A DNA stretch of 64,000 nt from Parabacteroides chinchillae (lineage in GTDB: Bacteria; Bacteroidota; Bacteroidia; Bacteroidales; Tannerellaceae). A program made the translations under genes and the position numbers. The stretch covers positions 80,994 to 144,993 of the forward strand of contig NZ_FNVS01000010.1 in the NCBI RefSeq assembly GCF_900108035.1, in the 5' to 3' direction. Under the pieces are notes generated by a model. It searched no databases. It saw nothing but the letters and a program-made list of their open reading frames with translations, and was not told the DNA's origin. How positions within the stretch are numbered: position 1 is the stretch's first letter; every line of letters starts with the position of its first letter. Of the stretch, positions 55,158-63,861 are shown piece after piece.

Positions 55158-55223
55158 CAAAGGTAGGACGAATTCCGTTTTCCCATTTTACACTATTTTC
55201 GGTAAGAAGTTCAATTTTTACGG
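55158..55223 (-). promoter_or_regulatory. Regulon promoter D (Cys hydrolase and flavodoxin transcript)
   Basis: -7 box TACCTTTG (55158-55165). Plus-strand CGG at 55200 (TTTCGGTAAGAA) begins 35 bp after the end of the -7 box and a second at 55221 (TTTTTACGG) lies 21 bp further. The upstream half-site overlaps the 3' end of the 55211 gene. Confidence 0.75.
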
Positions 55224-57133
55224 GAAATGTATTTCTCCCAAAATCTGACAGCTTCTTTTTCCCATCCTTCGGCAGTTGTTCCGATTCCCAACCCGAAACC
55301 GTGACGCAAATCAGGTAGCAGATGAAACTCTGCATCTATACCCAATGCCTGAAGATTCTCCACCCGTCGGCGCATGGTTGCAGGACTGGCGATTGCATCA
55401 TCCTCTCCGATAATCACGTATGTAGGTGGGTCATCGGGAGTATATTCTGAATGTCCAGTATATCCCATGATAACAGCTGCCGGACGCTCGTGCGTTGCGT
55501 TGATGAATCCTTGTGTGGAGTAAGAGCCGAGATAGGCTGCCATTCTTGCTCCAGCAGAGCCGCCCCACAAGGAGTAGTCATCTGTCGATACCTGCAATTC
55601 TTCCGCATGGCGCATGATGAAGTCAATAGCTTGTGCAAGGTCTTCGCACGCTACTTGCGCACCGCCCGTCCGGTACTGGATGGAAAAGGCATTATAGCCC
55701 ATTTCGCTCAATGCAATAGCAAGCGGAAATCCCTCGTGGATAGCACCGACATAGGAAAAACCACCGCCGGGACAAACGATGGCGAACGGTTTGTCCGGCT
55801 CGCCACGAAAGAAAAACAATCCCGTATTGTTCTTGCGTGCATCCGCCTGTTTGTCTTCATCGGAATAAATGTTATAAAAGAGGCGGTTCCCATCCTGAAC
55901 ATAGTCAATCATCGTATTGATGGTTTCCACGGCACGCTCTCCCGTCACATAGTTGTGATATGGTAGCAGGCTTGCCATGTCCGCAAGCGGCATATCGTCG
56001 TCATACCTGCGTTCGGCAGGCAGAATGAATTGTCCGAATCCGACGAACGCTTCATGCTCCATCACATCTTTTACAGTGTTGGAAGTAGTCAGATGCTTGT
56101 AAGTATTCTGTCCGTTCGGGAAAAAGAACGGCAGTGCGTTATAGAGGTATTCTGCCGTAGGCCGGAACTCATGGCGTGCGCCGTCTTTTTCGTGAAAGGT
56201 GAGGTTGGAGAGTGGAAATACATCCGTAAGCTGTGCCATCGCCTCGACCTGTACCAATGTTTCACGATAGGCCGAATCGTCAGTTCCGCTTGCCGCCCAG
56301 ATATAAAAACCCGTACCTGCGTATGGGGATTGGCGAATGACACCAGCAAGGTACTCTGCCGTTTCCGTCGGGCGATTCATACCTGCAAATGCTCCCAGCG
56401 ACCAGCAATCGGCACTGACGGGCATGAAGAATTTGAAATAGTCCAGCGTATGCTCTAACGCGTACCACGTCGTTACAGCCCCCATCGAGAAGCCGCCTAT
56501 GGCACGATGCTCGCGCGAGGATTCTAAACCTGCGGCGTCCGTACTTTCGGCGTATGTGCGGTAACGGCTTTCCACTATGGGGATAAGGTCGTTTACAAGT
56601 TCTTGTGGCAGAGCTTCGCAATACGGATCTGCATCGACATAGCTCGGTGTCGGATTACCGTAGTTGTAACTGGGCGACACCACTATCGTGGGAGCCATAT
56701 CTCCGTTTTCCGTCATGTGGTCGAGCAACTTGCGCAGCAATCCGTTCTCATCTTGGAAAAACGAAGCTGCCGTGCCGTAATGTCCGTGTACAAAATAAAG
56801 CACGTTGTAGCGTCGGTCGGTATGTTCTTCGTAGCCGTAGGGCAAATAGACATAAGCCGTATTTGTGCGCACAGCACCCGTGCCTTCGGCATAATCGTGT
56901 GTGTCGTAATCAATACGCACCACTTCTCCCCGTTGTTCCGCTTCCTGCTCGTAATTGACAGGAACGGAATTGGTCTTGTTCATCAGTCCCGTATAGTCAT
57001 GTGGCCGGTCGGGAGTTTCCGGCTCTTCCTGCTCCTGATCCGGCGGTAAGACCGGTCGGTTTTCTTCACTGTCCGAGCAGGAAGCCAAACACAGACAGCA
57101 AAGCAGTATGGTTTGTAACATTATCTTTTTCAT
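55211..57133 (-). CDS. Two-domain lipoprotein esterase
   Basis: A 640-residue lipoprotein (lipobox CLASC); the start at 57133 has AAGGAT upstream. Domain 1 (about 60-330) is an esterase-D/feruloyl-esterase-like hydrolase with FVHGHYGT, the elbow GGFSMGA and a final His in ARHEF. Domain 2 (about 390-640) is an Aes-type hydrolase with CPGGGFSYVG, the elbow WGGSAGAR and LRHGFG. Two complete active sites in one chain suggest breakdown of a doubly esterified or acylated glycan substrate. Confidence 0.86.
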   Translation of the reverse strand: MKKIMLQTILLCCLCLASCSDSEENRPVLPPDQEQEEPETPDRPHDYTGLMNKTNSVPVNYEQEAEQRGEVVRIDYDTHDYAEGTGAVRTNTAYVYLPYGYEEHTDRRYNVLYFVHGHYGTAASFFQDENGLLRKLLDHMTENGDMAPTIVVSPSYNYGNPTPSYVDADPYCEALPQELVNDLIPIVESRYRTYAESTDAAGLESSREHRAIGGFSMGAVTTWYALEHTLDYFKFFMPVSADCWSLGAFAGMNRPTETAEYLAGVIRQSPYAGTGFYIWAASGTDDSAYRETLVQVEAMAQLTDVFPLSNLTFHEKDGARHEFRPTAEYLYNALPFFFPNGQNTYKHLTTSNTVKDVMEHEAFVGFGQFILPAERRYDDDMPLADMASLLPYHNYVTGERAVETINTMIDYVQDGNRLFYNIYSDEDKQADARKNNTGLFFFRGEPDKPFAIVCPGGGFSYVGAIHEGFPLAIALSEMGYNAFSIQYRTGGAQVACEDLAQAIDFIMRHAEELQVSTDDYSLWGGSAGARMAAYLGSYSTQGFINATHERPAAVIMGYTGHSEYTPDDPPTYVIIGEDDAIASPATMRRRVENLQALGIDAEFHLLPDLRHGFGLGIGTTAEGWEKEAVRFWEKYISRKN

Positions 57134-57137
57134 TGTG

Positions 57138-57845
57138 TCAATCCTTATGAAATTCATATCGCATCCACATCACACCGTATTCCCGCTGCGAAGCGGAAAG
57201 CAGTTGGAGGCGTTGTCCTTGGGCTGGATATTCAGTTGCGCCACCCATATACTCGAAGATGGAGGGAACACCCGAAAGCCCGTCGATACCGGGATAGATA
57301 ACCAGACTCAATTCGTCTATCAACCCTTCGGCAAGCAGCGCACCATTGAGGATGCCGCCACCCTGTACCGATACGCGACGAATGCCGAACTCACGACCGA
57401 CAGCCTCAAGTCCTTCCCTAAGATTGGTCGCATCGCTGACGATAATATATGAAATGTGTATTTCACGCAGGTGGGCAAGGTACTCCTCTGTTACATTCTG
57501 TCCCACGATGACGAGTATATTGTCCCCTCTCAAAGTTGGGGAAGTAAAATAGATGTCACCTTCCGGGTCAGCAACGATAAACATACGTTCCGAATGGCGT
57601 TCGCTGATGAATACGGCAGGCTCATCAGACGATATGGTATGTCCTGCAATACCGAATCGGTAAGTAAATATGGCGCGAATTGTATTTTTTCCGAACATCC
57701 ATGCATCCGTATTCAGTTCACGACCGATGGCGGCATAGACTTTCAAGAGATCGCCGTGTTCCGCTTCGTAGGGAGCAGTCCAGCGTCCGTCGATCAGTCG
57801 TCCATCGACGGAGCTCATGATGTGGCATATTATTTTCGGTTTCAT
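57138..57845 (-). CDS. RibD C-terminal-like reductase
   Basis: A 235-residue cytoplasmic protein of the pyrimidine reductase/dihydrofolate-reductase-like fold: IICHIMSSVDGRLIDG at the start, MFGKNTIRAI, and the NADPH loop VQGGGILNGALL (about 157-168). Riboflavin biosynthesis seems unlikely because no deaminase domain or rib genes are nearby; it may be a general NADPH reductase. It ends 4 bp before the two-domain esterase gene. Confidence 0.82.
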   Translation of the reverse strand: MKPKIICHIMSSVDGRLIDGRWTAPYEAEHGDLLKVYAAIGRELNTDAWMFGKNTIRAIFTYRFGIAGHTISSDEPAVFISERHSERMFIVADPEGDIYFTSPTLRGDNILVIVGQNVTEEYLAHLREIHISYIIVSDATNLREGLEAVGREFGIRRVSVQGGGILNGALLAEGLIDELSLVIYPGIDGLSGVPSIFEYMGGATEYPAQGQRLQLLSASQREYGVMWMRYEFHKD

Positions 57846-57848
57846 ACG

Positions 57849-58850
57849 CTACTTCTTTATAGGTGAACCTCCGAATACCTCGCTCATCTCCATTGCATCG
57901 AGAGCCGTATCAATCGCCTTTACCTCCTCGTCAGTCAGGTGAATATCCGCCGCACCTATGTTCTCTTTCAGCCGGTATAAGTGGCGTGTTCCGGGAATGG
58001 GAACGATGGCCGGACGCTTGTTCATCATCCACGCCAGTGAGATTTGCGAGGCCGTGGCCCTATGCTCGTTCGCCAATTGTTCAAGCAAGGAGAAGAGCGC
58101 ACGGTTCTTCTCGAAACTCTCCGGACGGTACTGCGGCATCGACGCACGGTAGTCGGTCTCGGGGTCAAAAGACGTGTCGGCTGTATAACGGTTGGTCAGC
58201 AGGCCGTTGGCAAGCGGCGAATGTGCCACAAAACCGATGCCTAGTTCTTCGACAACGGGCAGTAGCGGCTCATGCCAGCGTGCCATCATCGAGAATCGGT
58301 TTTGTATGGCCGTTACCGGACAGACATTGTGGGCACGGCGCAGATATTCTTCCGTTGTTTCCGAGATACCCCAATGCCGGATTTTACCCTCACGAATAAG
58401 AGTTGCCATAACCTCCGCTACCGTTTCCGGTTCGATATTCGGATCGATACGGTGCTGATAATAAAGGTCGATGCGGTCGGTTCGCAGACGGCGGAGCGAT
58501 TCTTCCACCGAATGACGGATGGTTTCGGGGCGTGCATCGGGTATCAGGGCGTGAGGGCCTGCCGCTTCGGGTGTGTCGAAAGTCAAGCCAAATTTTGTGG
58601 CGATAACGATATGGTCACGGTAGGGACGCAAGGCTTTCCCCAACAGTTCCTCGTTATCATGCGGACGGTCGGCAGTACCATAGATTTCTGCAGTATCGAA
58701 GAAAGTATAACCCATATCCACGGCATCACCGAGAAGTTCCGTCATTTCCCGTTTATCAGCAGGTGCACCATAGGCATGGCTCATGCCCATGCAACCCAAG
58801 CCCACTGCGGAAACTCGCAATCCACTTAATCCCAATATTCTGTATTCCAT
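57849..58850 (-). CDS. Aldo/keto reductase, cytoplasmic
   Basis: A 333-residue (beta/alpha)8 NADPH-dependent oxidoreductase. The catalytic tetrad is visible: Asp in FFDTAEIYG with Tyr, Lys in VIATKFGL, and His in LYYQHRID. Resembles the YhdN/general stress protein 69 subgroup. Start 30 bp after the stop of the exported aldo/keto reductase gene. Confidence 0.92.
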   Translation of the reverse strand: MEYRILGLSGLRVSAVGLGCMGMSHAYGAPADKREMTELLGDAVDMGYTFFDTAEIYGTADRPHDNEELLGKALRPYRDHIVIATKFGLTFDTPEAAGPHALIPDARPETIRHSVEESLRRLRTDRIDLYYQHRIDPNIEPETVAEVMATLIREGKIRHWGISETTEEYLRRAHNVCPVTAIQNRFSMMARWHEPLLPVVEELGIGFVAHSPLANGLLTNRYTADTSFDPETDYRASMPQYRPESFEKNRALFSLLEQLANEHRATASQISLAWMMNKRPAIVPIPGTRHLYRLKENIGAADIHLTDEEVKAIDTALDAMEMSEVFGGSPIKK

Positions 58851-58879
58851 TGTGTTTATAGTTTATAATTCATAATTCG

Positions 58880-59830
58880 TCAATCCGGTAGTTGCATCTT
58901 AAGATACACATCAGCCTTTTCTCCGAGCGGCATGTTGAAAAAACGCTTTTCCTTGTTGAGTGAGCGCATCTGTGCCATCTCCGCATCACTCAATTTGAAA
59001 TCGAAAATACTGATATTCTCTTTGATATAAGCAGGATTCGTAGCTCCCGGAATTACCGAAAAACCTTCCTGTATATGCCAGCGCAGAATAATTTGCGCCG
59101 CACTTTTGCCATGAGCCTCGGCTATTTCAAGAATGGTCGGGTCTTTCAGCAAAGCCCCATTCGACATTGCGCCGCCCAAAGGGAACCAGCATTCGACCAA
59201 AATACCATACGGTTTTACTTTTTCCCTCATTTCCAACCGTTGTGCATAGGGATGACATTCAATTTGGAGTACAGCGGGTTTTATTCGGGCATTGTCCATA
59301 ATGGTACGGAACACCTCGTCACTCGCATCAAAATTGCTGATTCCGAGCGCGCGCACTTTACCTGCTTCTACGGCTTTTTCCATATCCTTCCATGCACCTA
59401 CAAAATCTCCGACAGGCTGATGCACGTATAGCAAGTCTATGTAATCGAGCTGTAAACGGGACAACATTTTATCTATGGCCTCCAATGTCTTGCCTTCACC
59501 GTATTCGGTTGGCCAAAGTTTGCTCGTAATCCATATCTCTTCACGAGGGACACCGCATTCTTTAACGGCTTCCCCGACACCACGCTCGTTCATATAAGCA
59601 TGAGCCGTATCAATATGCCGATACCCGTTCTTAAATGCCACGAGACAGGCTTGTTTGCAGTCTTCCACGGATGCCATGAAAGTACCGAGTCCGAAGCGTG
59701 GCATAAAGATTCCATTATTCAATTGTACCATAGGTACATTGGCGACAGTTACACGGGTGTTTTGCCCGAAAGATGGGGTGTACATAAATGAGAGTAACCC
59801 CAAAAACAATACGATAATTTTCTTTTTCAT
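58880..59830 (-). CDS. Aldo/keto reductase with Sec signal peptide
   Basis: A 316-residue protein from the ATG at 59830 (MKKKIIVLFLG), whose first 23 residues form a signal ending in PSFGQ; a start at 59848 adds six residues. The catalytic Asp-Tyr-Lys-His tetrad is present (HIDTAHAYMNE, WITSKLW, LLYVHQPVG). Aldo/keto reductases need NAD(P)H and are almost always cytosolic, so the signal is surprising. First gene of the transcript from promoter E. Confidence 0.88.
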   Translation of the reverse strand: MKKKIIVLFLGLLSFMYTPSFGQNTRVTVANVPMVQLNNGIFMPRFGLGTFMASVEDCKQACLVAFKNGYRHIDTAHAYMNERGVGEAVKECGVPREEIWITSKLWPTEYGEGKTLEAIDKMLSRLQLDYIDLLYVHQPVGDFVGAWKDMEKAVEAGKVRALGISNFDASDEVFRTIMDNARIKPAVLQIECHPYAQRLEMREKVKPYGILVECWFPLGGAMSNGALLKDPTILEIAEAHGKSAAQIILRWHIQEGFSVIPGATNPAYIKENISIFDFKLSDAEMAQMRSLNKEKRFFNMPLGEKADVYLKMQLPD

Positions 59831-59864
59831 ATTTCTTAAAAGTTTCATTTGTTTTTCGACCTCG

Positions 59865-59930
59865 CAAAATTAGAGGGAACTTTTCAGCAAGACTTTACAA
59901 GAAATTCGGTTGAAACTACACTTATTTCGG
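59865..59930 (-). promoter_or_regulatory. Regulon promoter E (aldo/keto reductase transcript)
   Basis: -7 box TAATTTTG (59865-59872). Two direct plus-strand half-sites, TTCGGTTGAA with CGG at 59907 (35 bp from the -7 box) and TTTCGGTTTT with CGG at 59928 (21 bp further). The intervening ~45 bp are almost identical to promoter F. Confidence 0.85.
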
Positions 59931-59952
59931 TTTTGTATAATATAGCAAAACT

Positions 59953-61275
59953 TTATGCTGTGATACACTCCCTGTCTCTGATATTTGATCCAATTAAGGC
60001 ATAATAAAGCATGACCAATTCACATATTATGGCAATTATCCACGTCCATTGCCAACTCCCCCATAAATCTGCAAGAACTCCTTGCAAGACAGGGAATACA
60101 GCACCACCAAACACTCCCATCATAAACACGCCTGATGCATTGGATGTGTATTGCCCCAATCCTTTGACTGCCAATGTGAATATGCAGCTCCACATGACGG
60201 AATGACACAATCCTACCGATACCAACACCCACAAGTTACCGGTGAGAATGGCTACCAATATGAGTATGGTAGCTATAATGGTCATCGCAGCAAGCAAAAT
60301 ACGGGGAGAAACCTGATTAAAAAAGCTGAAAATGAGTCGTCCGATCATCAGGCCTCCCCAGTAAATGGTAGCCAGCAAAGCCGGTATGCCCAAGTCCATC
60401 CCCCATAGCATCAAGTGTTTTTGACCGAAGAAAGAAAGTCCATGACCGGATTCTATCAGTTCCATTGCATGAAGATTTACATTAACGCCGACGGCTACTT
60501 CTGTTCCACAATAGAAAAAAATTGTAATCACTCCCAATGTCAAATGACGGAAAGACCATATACTGCGTTTCAGTTCCTGCCCTTTCTCTATCCTCGTCCC
60601 TTCTATGTCAGGAAGATTCAGTCGGGAAGTAACCAATGTGGTTGTAATGATGCACGCTGCAATCAGCAGGAACGGTATCATCAGTTGGCTCGCCGTTACG
60701 TTTTCGAGTGCCACACCGGAAAATATTATTCCCGTGACAAAAAAAGGAGCGACAGTCGTACCGAACGAATTGACGGCACAAACAATATTCATTCGCTGCA
60801 CCGATTGCGTACCCGGTAAATCATAAGCCGCCACATAAGGATTTATGACCACTTGCAGCAATGCCGCTGAAGTGCCCATCAAATATGAACCGAGCAAAAA
60901 TATGAAATACCCCATAGGCACGACATCTCCTGAAATCCGCATAGCAATCTCTCCATAATGAACAGCTATCCAAGAAGATAAAGCATACGTCAGCAGTCCT
61001 GCGACCATGACTGATAGTGCCCGCAGCAGCGTTTTCTTGTATCCGACTGTATTGATCCACTTTCCTCCCAATGAGCTGTTGAACAGATAACCGAGGAAGA
61101 AAAAGAATGATATGAGGGTTGTCAGTGTATTTCTCAAAGAATCTGCACCAGAAAGAAACGCAACTTTCAAAGGAGATTGAAATTGCCCGTTCACTGTTGT
61201 CAGAAAGCCGACAATGAAATAAATGAAAGTCAGAATCACGAACGGTCCAAGGCTGTAGTTCTTTTGTGTATTCAT
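59953..61275 (-). CDS. Sugar permease of the major facilitator superfamily (FucP-like)
   Basis: A 440-residue protein with about 12 membrane helices. The region SLGGKWINTVGYKKTLLRAL is the MFS loop 2-3 motif and the whole resembles FucP/GluP glucose-galactose proton symporters of Bacteroides. Third gene of the kinase-dehydrogenase-permease transcript, so it probably imports the hexose or polyol that the other two enzymes process. Confidence 0.87.
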   Translation of the reverse strand: MNTQKNYSLGPFVILTFIYFIVGFLTTVNGQFQSPLKVAFLSGADSLRNTLTTLISFFFFLGYLFNSSLGGKWINTVGYKKTLLRALSVMVAGLLTYALSSWIAVHYGEIAMRISGDVVPMGYFIFLLGSYLMGTSAALLQVVINPYVAAYDLPGTQSVQRMNIVCAVNSFGTTVAPFFVTGIIFSGVALENVTASQLMIPFLLIAACIITTTLVTSRLNLPDIEGTRIEKGQELKRSIWSFRHLTLGVITIFFYCGTEVAVGVNVNLHAMELIESGHGLSFFGQKHLMLWGMDLGIPALLATIYWGGLMIGRLIFSFFNQVSPRILLAAMTIIATILILVAILTGNLWVLVSVGLCHSVMWSCIFTLAVKGLGQYTSNASGVFMMGVFGGAVFPVLQGVLADLWGSWQWTWIIAIICELVMLYYALIGSNIRDRECITA

Positions 61276-61286
61276 GATGCAAGAAT

Positions 61287-62720
61287 TTATAAGATACTTT
61301 CAAGTACGCTCATCGCACCATTACTTTTAATCGCATCAACCATCGTCAGATATGATTTTAAGAAAGCATCCGCAGCCATTAAGTCCGTACTTCGGAAAGC
61401 TGAAAGCGACAGAAAATCTGTCGGTTCATGGCTGTCTATCAAGTTTACATCTTTCTGTGTCATCCAAGGCTCTGCAATTTCAAACGAGTTTCCCTTATCA
61501 TCTGTCCTATATTTCAGATAATGTCGATAAGCAGCAATCAGATAGGCCACTCTTGTCAAATCGGCATCGTCCTGTATCATTTTGATGAGATTCGGCATTA
61601 CATAAATAGGGAACTTGGATATGCCATCGAAACAAAGACGGGCTATCTGGTCGCTCACGGAACGGTTGCCGAAACGCTCTATTAAGGTTTGTTTATATAA
61701 GTCCAAATCTATATTGCTCGGAGTCGGGACATACGGAGTGATGTCAATATCCATAAACGTACGGACAAACCGGACAATCCGTTCATCGCGCATGGCATCA
61801 TCCACTTTGCGGTATCCAGCTAAGAAAGAGGGATAAGAAAGCAACGTATGGGAAGCATTGAGCAAACTGAGTTTCATATTCTCGTAAGCTGTCACGTCAT
61901 CGGTAAATTCAACCCCGACCCGTTCCCAAGCAGGGCGACCGGCGATAAATTTGTCTTCGATTACCCATTGTATGAAATCCTCGCAATATACCGGAGCTTC
62001 ATCATTTGTCCCGTTTTTGGTATTCAATCGTACTACATCATCCGGACGGGTGGCAGGCGTAATTCGATCAACCATGCTGTTGGGAAATGTGACATTTTCT
62101 TCCATCCATGCCGCCAGTTTCGTATCTTGCGCTTTTACAAAGGACATGAATGACTTTCGGGCCGTATCGCCATTGTGCTGCAAGTTGTCGCAGGAAAGAA
62201 TGGTTACAGCACCGTTTCCTGCACTTTTTCTTCTCCTCAATCCTTCAGCGACATAACCGAATGTCGTTTTGGGAGTGTGAGGATTTTGCAGGTCATGCCG
62301 GACACCTTCATCATTCAAGATGAATTCACCGGTTGATTTTTCAATGTTGTAGCCGCCTTCGGTTATAGTCAATGTTATAATCCGGATATCTTTGTCTGCA
62401 ATGGCAGAAAGAATGTTCTCCGGATTTTCAAGACTCCAGTCCAAAGACACCAGAGAGCCGATACGATATGTCTTATCTTGCCCATTGCGTCCGCAGACAG
62501 TCAGTGTGTACTCGTTGTCTTGCTTTATCAGGGACTTGTACAAATGTTCATCAGTAGGCAACAGCATTGCTCCGTGAATGCCCCAGTGTTGCTGATCGGG
62601 ATATTCAAGTAACTTGTTTGTGAAAAACTCTTCATGTGCGCGGTGGAAATTACCCACTCCGATGTGCAAAATGCCCGATTTAATCTGTTTCCGGTCATAA
62701 TTATAAGAGAATACGTCCAT
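61287..62720 (-). CDS. Mannitol dehydrogenase-family oxidoreductase
   Basis: A 477-residue NAD-dependent long-chain polyol dehydrogenase. Dinucleotide region HIGVGNFHRAHEEFF (about 18-32), CDNLQHNG, and the catalytic K-x5-N-x2-H pattern in KLSLLNASH (about 285-293). Family members oxidise mannitol, arabinitol or altronate/fructuronate; with a PfkB kinase and an FucP-like permease, mannitol to fructose is the likeliest reaction. A fructuronate reductase role is the alternative. Confidence 0.87.
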   Translation of the reverse strand: MDVFSYNYDRKQIKSGILHIGVGNFHRAHEEFFTNKLLEYPDQQHWGIHGAMLLPTDEHLYKSLIKQDNEYTLTVCGRNGQDKTYRIGSLVSLDWSLENPENILSAIADKDIRIITLTITEGGYNIEKSTGEFILNDEGVRHDLQNPHTPKTTFGYVAEGLRRRKSAGNGAVTILSCDNLQHNGDTARKSFMSFVKAQDTKLAAWMEENVTFPNSMVDRITPATRPDDVVRLNTKNGTNDEAPVYCEDFIQWVIEDKFIAGRPAWERVGVEFTDDVTAYENMKLSLLNASHTLLSYPSFLAGYRKVDDAMRDERIVRFVRTFMDIDITPYVPTPSNIDLDLYKQTLIERFGNRSVSDQIARLCFDGISKFPIYVMPNLIKMIQDDADLTRVAYLIAAYRHYLKYRTDDKGNSFEIAEPWMTQKDVNLIDSHEPTDFLSLSAFRSTDLMAADAFLKSYLTMVDAIKSNGAMSVLESIL

Positions 62721-62756
62721 AATGGTATTTTTATAAAGTTTATAATGTGAGTTCGT

Positions 62757-63647
62757 TTATAGTCGGTTTAATAGTTCTGAGGAAATTTCAGGCATTGCTC
62801 CTGCCTTTGTACAAACGTATGCGGAAACATCTACCGCTAACTTGTGCGCCTCGTTTATGCTTTTTCCTTTTAGAATCGCCGCAATAAAAGTTGCAGTAAA
62901 GGAATCGCCTGCTCCTACCGTATCGGCAATTTTCACTTTTGGGGTTTCGACAAAAGAGATATTTCCCGGAGTAAAGACATAACTGCCATTAACACCACAA
63001 GTAAGAATCAGCATTTTCAATTTGTATTTGGCAAGCAAAATCCAACATTTGTCTTGTAAATCAATCCCCGGATATCCGAACAGACGGCTTATAATTACAA
63101 GTTCCTCATCGTTTATTTTCAACACATTGCATTGCCTCAATGAATTACATAATATATCTTTGGTATAAAATCCCTGCCTCAAATTGACATCGAAAATCTT
63201 ATATTGAAAATCACCGTCAGGCATTCTATCAAGAAAGCTATTGATTGTTGTACGCGATATAATATTACGTTGTGCCAATGAGCCGAAACATACGGCGCAT
63301 GTAGATTCAGCAAGTTGCAGTAATCGGTCTGTGAAAGGAAGATTATCCCATGCAACATTTTCCTTGATGTCATAGCAGGGAACTCCGTTTGCATCTACTT
63401 GGACCTGCACGGTTCCTGTCGGATACTCGACCTGCTCTATCAATGTTCCCAACCCCTTGCTCTTGAAATTATCCATAATTTCATATCCCAGTTTATCTTT
63501 ACCGATGGCACTCACCACTTGGGAACATAATCCGAACTGTGAAACGTGGTAGGCAAAATTTGCCGGAGCACCTCCAATCTTCTTACCGTCGGGAAGTATG
63601 TCCCATAATACTTCTCCGATTCCTACTACATAATTTTGTTTGTCCAT
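62757..63647 (-). CDS. PfkB-family sugar kinase, probable fructokinase
   Basis: A 296-residue ribokinase-fold protein. N-terminal substrate loop (GEVLWDILPDGKKIGGAPANFAY region, about 12-34) with the GGAPAN motif of fructokinases, and the C-terminal anion hole DTVGAGDSF (about 237-245) with the catalytic Asp. First gene of its transcript. Would phosphorylate fructose released by the adjacent dehydrogenase. Confidence 0.88.
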   Translation of the reverse strand: MDKQNYVVGIGEVLWDILPDGKKIGGAPANFAYHVSQFGLCSQVVSAIGKDKLGYEIMDNFKSKGLGTLIEQVEYPTGTVQVQVDANGVPCYDIKENVAWDNLPFTDRLLQLAESTCAVCFGSLAQRNIISRTTINSFLDRMPDGDFQYKIFDVNLRQGFYTKDILCNSLRQCNVLKINDEELVIISRLFGYPGIDLQDKCWILLAKYKLKMLILTCGVNGSYVFTPGNISFVETPKVKIADTVGAGDSFTATFIAAILKGKSINEAHKLAVDVSAYVCTKAGAMPEISSELLNRL

Positions 63648-63692
63648 ATATTGAGTTGTTGATTGATATGAGCCTTAAATAATTCCATGTTG

Positions 63693-63758
63693 CAAAGTTA
63701 GAGTGAACTGCTAAGGAATACTTTACAAGAAATTCGGATGAAACTACACTTATTTCGG
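63693..63758 (-). promoter_or_regulatory. Regulon promoter F (kinase-dehydrogenase-permease transcript)
   Basis: -7 box TAACTTTG (63693-63700). Direct half-sites with plus-strand CGG at 63735 (35 bp from the -7 box) and 63756 (21 bp further). Near-copy of promoter E. Confidence 0.85.
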
Positions 63759-63795
63759 TTTTTGCATATAAGATATTATGACCTAAAGTCATTTA

Positions 63796-63861
63796 CCGAA
63801 AATTTGGTAATTCGAGCCGTATTTTTTGTTCCACCAGAATGAATGGACGTATCTAACTTTG
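63796..63861 (+). promoter_or_regulatory. Regulon promoter G, divergent plus-strand promoter
   Basis: -7 box TAACTTTG (63854-63861) on the plus strand. Mirror half-sites CCG at 63817-63819 and 63796-63798: 35 bp before the -7 box and 21 bp apart. It has GCCGTATTTTTTGTTCCACC, close to GCCGATTTTTTTGTATCGCC of promoter A. The gene it serves is beyond the window; 63862-64000 holds only leader and very short frames. Confidence 0.75.

Noticed and set aside
57138..57845. Riboflavin biosynthesis gene ribD
   Set aside because: Only the reductase-like domain is present, without the deaminase domain or other rib genes.
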